This document shows, in pieces, positions 43,001-55,000 of a stretch of 64,000 nt of DNA (the stretch's first letter is position 1; the number at the start of each line of letters is the position of its first letter). This DNA comes from Melieria omissa (taxonomy: Eukaryota; Arthropoda; Insecta; Diptera; Ulidiidae). A program made the position numbers and the translations under genes. The notes beneath the pieces were generated by a model that worked only from the letters and a program-made list of their open reading frames with translations, searched no databases and was not told where the DNA came from. The stretch spans positions 37,345,264 to 37,409,263 of the forward strand of contig OZ020269.1 in the NCBI GenBank assembly GCA_963971225.1, written 5' to 3'.

Positions 43001-46000
43001 ATTTTATGTACTTACATATTTCATTTATAAAAATATCGAATAAATGCTTTTATTTCAAGTGTTGTCATTTATTGAATTCTATCACGATATTACCGAACCC
43101 CTATCACGAAGTTACCTATCCTATCACGATATTACCTATTATTTTTCAGCACTAATTAATTATGGATTTTTAATGAAGCGTTACAAAATATTAAAATAAT
43201 TTTTATATTTTATTGACAACTGCGCAAAGCCTAATCGGTAGGTATGCAATACCTTGTCTTTAATGTTTCGGATGTTGTTTTATAGGCAAGTAAGACCATT
43301 TTATCACGAATTAACCTCCCTTTACCCTATTGCATGCCGCTTGATCATGATTTATGTCTTCAGTACCAGGACGAGCCTAGTTACGAAAATTGATAGTCAT
43401 TCTATAAGTAATATTATAACACTAGGTTAGGTTAGGTAGGGAAGGGTGTGGAGGCTAAATTGGCCCATTGTGCATCCCTTCATAACACTATCTGTTTTCA
43501 AGTATCTACTTATGTATTTTTAATTTGATAATTAAAATGTGATATTCTACTTTTACCCGCCATCTATGTATTATTGACTAAACTCTTACGCTCTCTATTT
43601 AGTTGTCTTTCTGAACTTGTTTATGTCTAAAATTGAGATTTAGAAGTGCCAAATATAATCAAAAAAATGTTAGAGTGGATATGTTTCTGGGTGCGTTCAT
43701 ATGAACCCAATTAAGTACTTGTAAGCTTTATTTACCTCATAATGTCGGAACCGGAGAAATGTGCAAACGTTGAGTGATAAGATGTCAACCTGTGATGGGT
43801 CAACCACTGAGCGACTTGAGGCGGCGTCGACTCTGGCATGATGTTAGCAGCCTGAAAAGATTTTTTTTTAAATAGCTAATAATAATACAAATGTACATAC
43901 ATAATCGTCTACATCCAGAGCAACTTGTTGCGGTGATACCATGTTCGCATCCATTAGTTTAAGCGTTGGCGAATTCGTAGAAGTGACATTGTTTATTGCA
44001 ATGGGACTTGAGATGGCGTTTGGCGACGTGCTCGGGTATGGCGAAATTCCATCGTATTTGGGTATGTGCACAGGCGAATTGGGCCAGATTTTCATGCTGC
44101 AAAGATTGTTTCAAAATAAAGGAGTGCAATTTCCGTACGAGCTAACATCACACCGACGTCAACAATGCGAAATATTACTACCCTAGGAATAGCGAGGACT
44201 CATGCATAAACTGGACATCACACCCGGCATAACCACTTTGACTTTGGCTTCAACACCACTGCAGTAGGGCAACTGTATTTGTACGCATAGCAATCCTCTT
44301 GTTTTAATCGCGTGATCATCGTGTTTGTTAAACTAGCTCCCAAAATTCTGACTGATCTAGAATGTTGCAGGGTAAACCGAACCGAGTGTCAGTGTTAGTA
44401 ATTTGCGAACTGTGCGTGAGTGTGCTGCTGCTCACGTACCTGATCACTTTCGCACTGAATTCACAGTCTCAATCCACGAGTAAAGAGCTGCAGAAATCGT
44501 ACAACGAATGCGAAATTCTGCTTAACCTGAATGTGGAATTGGGTTTTTGTTGTGGTGTTATGATACTTTTGCAGGTGTATGTATGTACATAAGCAGTGAA
44601 ACCGGTTACTGATTATATGCTGAATACTTATATACTAAGTAGTATGTGCCAGTACTGCGCATGACTATTTCAGATGGATGCAGTTCTATTTAATTATTTA
44701 TTTATTTTTTTTTGGAATTAACACCTCTGGTACATCATATTGAAAACGATTAAGTGTTACGGTTGTCCGATAACCATTAACAACAAAATTACAGAAAACC
44801 AAAGACCAAACAAAATAAGCAATTTCATTTAGAACTGTACAAAATCAACACATTGTTAGTGAAGTGAAGTAGTTTTTATCGTACGTTTTTGTACAATGTG
44901 GAGGAGTTTTTGTACTAAGTGTTTGATGTTACCGACAACCGACATGCCGGTACTTAATGTGGCAAATATCTGACGGCAAAAAATATAAGCGAAATGTGAT
45001 AGTTGTGAACTACCACGACTTACTTACTATTCGGGACTGAAGCAGCCTGGAGGTATTGGTGTGATCAAGTCGAGTGATATATCATTCATAATAGTACATT
45101 CATAACTCGGTTGAAATTTGTCTTGCTCATATTGTGGTCGCTTCTGTATCTTCTCGCGATCTTGCTTATGCTTGCGATCAGCTCCTTTCAATTTGAAAAC
45201 CTGTAAAGGGAAAATATTAATTTTGATGACTAATTGATGTGGTCATGATTGCAGTTTTGAATGTGCTAGCAAGTGTACATTTTCATTTGATTCAAGTATT
45301 AAGTGCATGCCATACACATAGAGGGTTTAAGTAGCTACACACCTTAATTTGACATGCAGCTGCATGTACCGGGTTTTTGCTTCCTACAATTGGAGTGCCA
45401 TTCAAGCTGTTGACGTTGTTATTGGGCGTAAGATTGCCCGGAGTACCGGGCGTTACTGTAACTTTGTTCGGCGATTGTGATGCCGAGGCTGAAGGGACTG
45501 CCATTGCTGTTGGTGTGGCACCTGTTGGTGCCGCTGCCAAGGTACTGGTAGTTTCTATATACGTTTCAATTTGTAGTCTAAACGGTACACCCTTTTCGCC
45601 GCCGTGTTTCTTTGGAGTAAATTCTGTAGAAATGCAGTTGACCTTGATGTAGACTCCGACTTCCTTTAATGGGTCCCAGAAAATGTCAACAGTATTCAAA
45701 TAGTTCGGATTTAGGGGTTGCGAAACGTGGCAAAGGCCGTAGGAGAGCGGTACGTCGACTTCGATAATGCGTTCACCAGGACGCGACGCTTGCCATTGCT
45801 GCATTTGCTCGCGCTCCATAAACTGGAGACGTCGCTCGTGGAAACATATTTTGATCACGCTCTGCATTGATAAGGCATCGGATAGACATGAGTTAAAATG
45901 CAAAGAGAGAGAAAGCTTGTTAGGTTAAAGTTGCTTATCTAACATCACAACTAATCACAGGCAGAAGTGCCGTATCGAGCCGCATGTACGACATGATTAT

Positions 46001-49000
46001 ATCAGTTGCCTTCTGCCTTCAGGCACAATGTGCGACATTAGAAATACTTGGCAATCTTCGGGCGTACTTAACCAATAATTAAAAACTTACACACAATAAA
46101 AAATTTCTGTGGCGCTCCTTCCAAATGTCGGTACGACAAATTCGCGCCATCTACTACGTGCATGTGTATGTATGGCTCTGCGAAAGTCTACTAAAGCGTG
46201 CGTACGATGGTGTAAATATGTGCGTCGCAATTTGTTTTAATTGGAGCATATTGAAATCAATTAGCCGAATCAACCCTGCACATGGTGAATCGGAATGTGA
46301 ATAGTCAATACAAACGCGTCAATACAATACAATATTATTTTCTGTAATTATGACTTGTATGCATCGCAAGACTCGAAATATTTCTTTCAATTGCTTGCAT
46401 ATCAATTTGAACATTTTATTGATTAAGGAGGTTGTGTTGAGTTATTTTCGCGCACCCATAAAAAGTCAGGACAACTCAACTAAACTGAATATCGCTAACA
46501 TCCACAAGTGTTGTTCATGAATTAAATAGAGTTGTTGTATTTTATCTGTACTATTCGTAGGTATAACGATATGTGCTTAACTTTTTACCCCTTTTTTAAC
46601 TTCGAACCACTACTCACTTTTAGTATTTTATCGCGATAAAAAGATAAGTCCCCAATCTTTTTTAATTTGATTTCATAACTTTGTCCTTGATTAAGATACG
46701 TGAGCGTCTCTTCGTTATTCTTGGTTGCTATGGATGTAGCTGCTGCCAAAATGTACTGAAATCTGAAAATTACAAGAAGAAAGTTCGTCTCATTCTGAAA
46801 GATCTTGTTGGGGTGCTCACTTGTGGTCTTCGGAGTGCGATGTGGCCCCACCCCTTGGGGAATTCTCAATGGTACTGGCATCAACGACAGTTAGTTGCTG
46901 AAAAATTGCATTGTTCGATGCTGCAATAGATTCAATGGTAAGCAGCCCAGAATATTCTAATGTAGGCATTCAACTCACTCCCACTTCTATCCGCATTGTA
47001 TATTCCAGCGTTGCTATATCCAGTGGCACTAATATTGCTGCTCTTTTCCACACTGTCTTCGCTGCGTTCAAGTTGTTGTGGCACGCTCTTTGGTGACCCA
47101 CATCCACGGTGTGTGTTGTTCAAGGCATGTTTGGAACTCTCTTCGGAAGTTCGTGGTGAATTCCTGAGTAATGATGATTTGTCTGTTTTCTCAGTACCAC
47201 TTTCAACAGTAGAGCTTAGAAGGTTTTTATTGCTCTTCGATTGATCGGTTTGTGGCTCCTGTTTAAGCACTGTCAGGGCCGGGGAGAATGATAAGAACGA
47301 TTCGCTGTGTACGATAAGTCCAATTGGAAATTTGTTATAAGTACGCACGATGTAATATACATGCTATATATACGTGCTCAATTTAATGAAAATTCAAAAC
47401 CTGCGCAAAACGCTGTTGGTGCGAATGCATGTATGGTATGTTTAACTTTACTACATATCAAAACAATATGAGTAAGCTTACTTGCTTAAATATGAGTTAC
47501 TATTAAAATCGGTATTCAAATCAAATCCAATTTCTTCCGTCCAACTTCCACGAGCTGCAAATATAAACAAAAATCGAAACTTTTGAGTTAGTTCAGAATA
47601 TAATTGTCAATTCGATTAAAGTTTAGAATTTAATAAAGATAACATATACATGTATATAAGCTATAATGCTATTTGATCTCTTATGCAGACGACTTTTAAT
47701 TAAATTTAAATATGGTATTTTGAAAATTTAGTAGTTGTGAAATCATACTTGGGGGGTTTGGCTTAATTTGTTCATAAGTAGCACCCAATTAACCTATAAG
47801 GTTGATGTTCACAAGAGCGTTGGCTCAACCTATAATCATTACTTGCCAAGGCCAGTATAATGCTCTCATATTTAAATGGCGGCTGAAGCTGTGAACTCAC
47901 CCTCCCCAAAATGAAATCCTGTGTGCGCCACTGCTCATGGTACATGCAAGCCCTAACCACTATTAATTCATACCCCTTTTAACAATTATTTGTCAAAGGT
48001 TCCGTGCGTTATTTATACTCTTTTGAAAAGCTAACAAATCTACTACATCATTTCAAGTTCGATTTCAGAAAGTGTAAAAACAATTTCAGAAAGCGTAAAA
48101 ACAATTTCAGAAAGCGTAAAAGCAATTTCAGAAAGCGTAAATTCAATTTCAGAAAGCGTAAATTCAATTTCAGAAATATAAATTTTATTTCAGAAAGCGT
48201 AAAAGCAATTTCAGAAACCATAAAAGCAATTTCGGAAACCGTAAATTCAATTTTAGAAACATAAATTCAATTTCAGAAAGCGTCAATTCAAATTCGAAAA
48301 ACATAAATTCAATTTCAGATACATAAATTCAATTTCAGAAACCGTAAATTCAATTTCAGAAAGCGTAAATTCAATTTGAGAAAACGTAAATTCAATTTCA
48401 GAGTAAATGTTGAATTTATCTTGGTTTCATTTACATAGATTTGAAACAGTAACATTTTTTATAATACGTTATAAAAGAAATGTCTATATCTATCTATATC
48501 TAAATATCTGCTTGCCAAGAAAAATAAATGTTTAAGTTCCTACAAGCATGCCATTCTGCGCAAGAGCATCTCCATGAAACGTCGAACTGTGCTGGATTGC
48601 TCTGGCGCAGTCGCCTCCAGTAATAGTACACTATTTTTTCCAAATACTGGAGCCGCTGCTCCATAATGGCAAGTGATCGGACGTGTGGCACAGTCATATG
48701 CGACTTAACGTATGACTTTATTTTCGACCATATGTTTTCTATTGGATGGAGCATCGGTGAATAGGGACCCAAACGTAGTGAGTGTGCTGCTACGGCTGTT
48801 TCCATTGGACTATGGCATGGTGCATTGTCGCACACAATCACAAGGTCATCTACATTATTCCCATTTTCCTGCCATTTGTTTATTAAACCTTGCACCCATT
48901 CGGAGCAGGCTGCAGATGTAAATGAGCCCCTGCGACGCTCCAAAAGCAGCACACCTCCTGTGGCTCATCTTGTTCCGTACGTAGTTAAAAAATTTGGCAA

Positions 49001-52000
49001 ACTCCAAACTCTCCAAAAACATTTTTTATACATTAAAGGTAGTTTCTGAAATTGAATTTACGCTTTCTGAAATTGAATTTACGATTTCTGAAATTGTTTT
49101 TACGCTTTCTGAAATTGTTTTTACGCTTTCTGAAATTGAATTTATGTATCTAAAATTGAATTTGCGTTTTCCGAAATTGAATTTACACTTTCTGAAAATG
49201 AATTTATGTTTCTGAAATTGAATTTACGCTTTCTGAAATTTAATTTACGCTTTCTGAAATAGTTTTACGCTTTCTGAAATTGCTTTTACGCTTTCTGAAA
49301 TTAAGTTTATATTTCTGAAATTGAATTTACGCTTTCTGAAATTGAATTTACGCTTTCTGAAATCGAACTTAAAAAGGTGTAGAAATAGCCACAACTCAAA
49401 TGAAAATAAACTCAAACAGCTCAAAAAGTATACTTTTTTTCACATTAAACAGAAAAGTACGAATTATTAGTGGTCACTTTTAGTTGTAACTTTTTTAAGT
49501 TTCTGAATTATTAGTGGTCACTTTTAGTTGTAACTTTTTTAAGTTGTTCTGTTCATAAATTAATTAAAAAAATATTATAAAAAAATAAAAATATAATAAA
49601 ACAAAATTACAAATTTGTTTTTGAATAGTAGTTTTTTCAGCCTTTCAAAAGAGCATAAATACTGCACGGAACCTTTGACAAATAATGATTAAGGCAGGTT
49701 CTCACCTTGTGGGAAAAAAAACCGATTCTTTTTTTGCCTTATCGTGTAGATATATGTTTCAAAAATGTGCTCCAGAAATTTCAGATCAAAATCTGGAAAA
49801 TTACAAAAGTTACAGGCCGTTACATAGAGCAGTGTCGAGCACCGGCCGAGCGCGCTTTAAACTTTAAACGCGTTTTTCTGAGAACCACATTTGCGGACCT
49901 AACGGATGTGATTGAAGCCGCTGGAATGAACCAATCGTCACCAAATTTTTTTAAAAAGTTCCTTAGGGTTTTTTCTAATAAACGAACCGCGATCAGCCAA
50001 AAATATTGAAAATTGTTTATTTAAAAAATAATAAGTGAACAAAAAAATGCGAAAATCTTAATTTTTTTTCAAAACCTCATAACTTTTGTAATTTTGATTT
50101 TTTTTTTCATGATCTCGGTTCATTCAATAGATAATACGGTACACATTAAGAATGTGTTCGATTTTTGTGTTTCAGATCACGGGTTTTGACGGAATCACTT
50201 CCGGTAGCGGGACACCTCCTCGCCGACATGCCGCCACTGATGGTCGCCCCCTCCCCACCTTTTTTGATTCATTCAATTTGAAAAATTGTATTCTCTAAAT
50301 AAATGTGTGTTCATATCCAGAAAAGCGTTGTATCTTTAACCGTTTTCTCAAAAAAAATTCCTAAAAAAGTGCACTCTTTCGGATCCACAAGGTGAGAACC
50401 TGCCTTAAAAGGTAATACTTAAAATTAATATGAGAAAAAGCGTAGGGGTAATAGTGGTAGGGCTTGTATATGTATTTCTTATATCAAAGAAAGAGGATGT
50501 ATGTGAAAAGTCGAAAATCCCTGCCATGTTTGACCGCGTATCACTTGAGAACGGCTGGACCGATTTGGTGCTTTTTTTGGTTCTATACGTCATTGTCAGA
50601 ATAAGGTTTGTATGAAAAAAAATGTGAGGAACATGGGGCGGCAATTTTTCACCAGCTCAAATTTTCGGCCAATAACTTTGGAACCATAAGTCACACATCA
50701 ATTAAATTCACTACGAACTTACTCTTTAACGAAAGGCGTGGCACCACCCACAGAAGCAAAATCTTTATAATGGAATATTTTCGAAATTGTAAGGTGTGAA
50801 GCATTGAAATTTAGTATAGCGTCCCATAGATGTGTAATTCTACTGGTAAGATTTGTTGGGCGTTGGACATGGGGCTCGGCACATTTTTTGTGATTAAAAT
50901 ATTCCACTGAACTATAAGTCGCACAGACCTCCCTAATCTGAGGTGTCATGCGACCCGTGCCCATCGGACTGATTTGCAGCCAGGGAGTATATCGGCTGTA
51001 TTCGAACGGAGCTTTCCTGATACCTGGCCGCCCCAGGAAGGAACGGTGGCCTTATCACGGTAAGGGGCTCTGCCGTGACGGACCCTCCTTTTCCCCATTC
51101 CCGCCTTGGTCACCGTGCTGGCACTCACATCGGTGCCACGCGACCGCAGGTGACCGTACGAACCAGAATGTCGACACCAAAAACACAAGCCTCGGAAGTA
51201 GAAGTAGACGGACGGACGACGGACACGGACAAACGGAGAAAGGACTCGGACAAACGACAAACGGATAGGAACAAACGACTGACGGACAGGAGAGAGTAGG
51301 CACTTCCTGGCATCGAGCCAGGAAACCATCATTTCCTCAGTGGGAGTAGGTGCTGTGGGCCACAGCACCCCTTCCACTGAGAAACCAACGACATCGGCAG
51401 CGGCAGCGAAAGCCATGAAGAAACCGGCCAAACCTAAGGAACCGTCCAGGTATAAGCAGTAGGGGAATGGTTCCGGTTGTGGGCACCTTTTTGTTTTTGG
51501 CTCATAACTTTTTACCAAGTTCTTCTTAATCGGACATATGGACATCTATGGAAAGCTAGAAACCTTAGCTAACAAGTAATGACAAAAGTAAATCGATTCC
51601 GTCAAATAGAAAAGTTGTTTTTGTTAATTTTGTAAAGTAGTCATTTTTAACAAAAAATTTTTTTTGGTTCGGTTGTGGGCACGCCTGGAAAATCTGGTGG
51701 AAACGGAAAAACCAACACGAATATAGAAAAACATTAAGTTTTAATTATTTGAAGCACAATGCACGCATGTGAAGTAGCTGGTACGCATGTCGGCACATTT
51801 TGGATGGACGGGCATTTCAAAATGTAAGTGACCAAGTTATTCTCCTGGGCTGTCAAGAAGACCTAAAGTAAAATGAAATTCAACCTAATTAATCAACACT
51901 CTTCAAGTGCTGTGACGTGAAGAAGGTGGAAAACAGCAGTTAACCTGATTCGATAACATCCACGAAAAGAAGAAAAAGAAGAAAACACCACCGTCGACAG

Positions 52001-55000
52001 CTTTGATGTTTCCGAAATTTTCTTCCACCTTCTTTTTGTAGCGTTGGAAAGTGGTTCAGGAAATCGCATACGCTGCGGCAGTCGATTTTGTGGTTAGCTT
52101 ATCTGCAGAACAATGTTAAATTACATCCAGCACATTAAAAAAGATATCGGAGGATTTTTTTTATTTACCCTTGGAAGATATAACTAAAACAACCAAAAAA
52201 TGCGTTAGAAGACCATTTTCGATGAAATAACTTACCAAAACTTACCAAATCACTAAAAGATGGGTGCCCACAACCGAACTAATTGCAGTGCCCACAACCG
52301 AATTTGGCAGCCATTTTGAGAAGTAGTGAAAAATTTGTTCGGGGTAAACATATTGGTTGTAATCAATATTGGATCACAAAGTATAATAAATTTACTAAAT
52401 AAAAATGCATTTTACTCGCCTTCTCGATGAATTCACTTCGATTTATGACACCATTTAAAATGTGTAAAAAAATGTTTGTCTTATTTTTTAAGCACAGAAA
52501 GATATATATGGTCCCAGCACAAAGCAGGCGTGTCTGTTCGACTCAGTATTTGGCACAAAAAGATCGTGGTTCCATAATGAACAAATGGCCTTAGTCAAAA
52601 AAACCCAGCCTGCTTTCTATCAAGAGATACGAAGGGGTGCCCACAACCGAACTATGCCCACAACCGAACCTTTTACCCTACCAGAGTGCCTTAGCTATCC
52701 TCGGTAGGATTAGCAAGAACGAGGCTGCTGGTACTGCTCATCCCAAGGACGCGGAGGATAAGGTACGATTTTAAAAGGTTGTCGACGTACCAGGCGACCT
52801 TGCCGAAAGCTACAGCGACAAAACGCGACCGGTCTGCCCACGACAGCTCAAATCGCGAGACGAAGAAGGCGAAGGTTGCCGGTGCAACCGACGCGGGGAC
52901 GAGACATGTCTTTAGTGACATGGCACGGGATAACCTGCAAGTAGCATTGGTTGATGCCACCACAAACCGCGGCAAGGAAGCCTTGGAGAAATGGGGAGAG
53001 ATAATCAAATGCGATGACCAATTCTCTAAGGATTTCCTGGAGGGCTGCATCTCCAAGATTGGAGAAGCCACTGAAAGCTTGTGGCTCAAGCTAATCCCCG
53101 CCAGCGAAATCACGAGGAGACCAAGGGCGCGCATTTGGTTGCCCAATATGTCCTTGGACAGTGGTAGGCTTGTCTCCTACTTGCAGGCACATAACCCGAC
53201 AGTGCGAATGACAGACTGGCAGGTGATAAAAGCGGAGGCTCCACAAAAGAACAGCCTATCCTTCCTCCTCGTTATCAGTGAGGAAAGCCTACCTGCCCTG
53301 GAGAAGGCAGAGTTTAAGCTGCGGTTCGGCGTACGGCACGCCAGACTAAAGGTCTTCCGCTCCTCTAATCCGGAAGAAGAGGATGCAGACGAGATTGTCG
53401 ACGCCAAAAAGTTATTGGACGACGTAAGGCTCGACGATCCGGACCCTACCACCGTAGACCAATAGCCCTGGGGTTGAAGGTTGTCCAAGTTAACCTCCAA
53501 CATTCGAAGTTGGCAACGGACAACCTTACCGGTCTCCTGTGAAAGGGCTTAGACGGAGCGACTACAACCTCTATTACAAGAAAGGGCAAGGTAAGCCTAG
53601 GGCGTGTGTAGTTGCTAAAAAACACCTTAACATGTACCTTTTACCTCACCACAGCACTGACGACACCACGGTGGTGGAGCTAGCTGCAGCCGGGGGAAAG
53701 AAGCTACTCATGGTCTCGGCCTACATGGCGCATGACAGGCCTGCGCCGCCCGAGGAGATCCGCAGGCTCGTCAACAACGCAAAACCCCACGACACGGTGC
53801 TGATAGGGTGCGACGCAAATGCGAGACACACCCTATGGGGAAGCACCAAAAACAATGACCGAGGTGAGTCTCTTTTCGATTTTATACTTAGTACTAACCT
53901 AGAAGTATGTAACAGGGGAAACACTCCCACTTTTGTTTTTCCAAGCACTGATGGCTTCAGTGGGTGGGAAGAGATTCTCGATGTTACTCTACTGACGGAT
54001 AACGGACAGGTGGGTGTAAACAAATGGAGAGTATCCAGCAAGAAATCCTTTTCGTATCACGCATGGATACTCTTCGATTTGGATCTTCTGGTTGAAGCAC
54101 CTGCACCATATCGCAATCCCAGACGTACCAACTGGAATCGCTTCGCTGGTATGATCCGTAACAGAATAGGGAGGGCTCCCCCAGTCAATATCTCCTCGGT
54201 AGGAGACATTGATCATAGAATCGGGCAGTTGGAAAACGCGATGGCTTCCGCGTTCAGAACGTCTTGTCCTATTAAATACTCAAAAAAATCATTTCCACCT
54301 TGGTGGAATGATGACCTGTCACGCTTGAGATCGGAGGTCCGAAGATCATTCAACCTAAGTTATTCCTCAGGTAACTGGCAAAGTTACAAGGATAGTCTAA
54401 GAAAATATAAAAAGCTATCAGAAATTCTAAAAACAAGGGTTGGAGGGAATTCTGCTCAGCTATAGAAACATCGAAGGATTCTGCAAGGCTAGGAAAGGTG
54501 TTGTCCAGAGACCACATCTGCGCCTCGTTCATAAAGAAGCCAGATGGCTCCTGGACTGAAAGTACCGAGGAGGCCCTAGACCTGCTGCTGAATACACAAT
54601 TCCCAGGATGCACAGAAGAGGACACCTCGACTAGGCATGCAGAGTTAGGAGTTAGACATGCAGTGCAATGCCTAACTCCGATAAGCGAGGACAACGACAT
54701 TATAACGAGAGAAAAGCTCACATGGGCTGTGAAAAGCTTCTCACCATTCAAGTCCCCGGGACCAGATGGCATCCTTCCCATAATGCTACAGGTGTCACAG
54801 GACTCAGGATTACCCTGGCTAGAGACGATTTTTAAGGCCTGCCTAGTCTGGAACTATATCCCCGCCAGTTGGAGAAGAGTGAAAGTCGTCTTTATCCCGA
54901 AGGTAGGGAAAATAGGTCACGACTCAGCGAAAGATTTCCGGCCTATAAGCCTGACATCTTTTGTACTTAAAACCTTCGAGCGGTTGCTCGACCTCCACAT

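Larger units (their letters stand above)
47983..49688 (-). mobile_element. IS630/Tc1-like element with inverted arrays of 21-bp repeats
   Basis: Flanked by TTAA (47979-47982, 49689-49692), or TA inside it. The inverted ends of about 50 bp share ATTATTTGTCAAAGGTTCCG and TCTTTTGAAA. Each end is followed by an array of about 16-17 tandem 21-bp units around TTTCAGAAAGCGTAAA, inverted with respect to each other. Between them lies part of a DDE transposase (48500-48952). Confidence 0.85.

Noticed and set aside
43428..43446. Short TTAGG-like run that could be an insect telomere repeat
   Set aside because: Only about three units, inside an intron, and Diptera have lost TTAGG telomeres. It is best seen as chance.
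48061..49372. Regularly spaced repeats resembling a CRISPR array
   Set aside because: Units are tandem without spacers, degenerate and inverted between arms, within a eukaryotic transposon.
50946..51545. 199-codon minus-strand frame in the LINE 5' region
   Set aside because: It is antisense to the GC-rich leader and ORF1 start of the LINE and has no recognisable domain.
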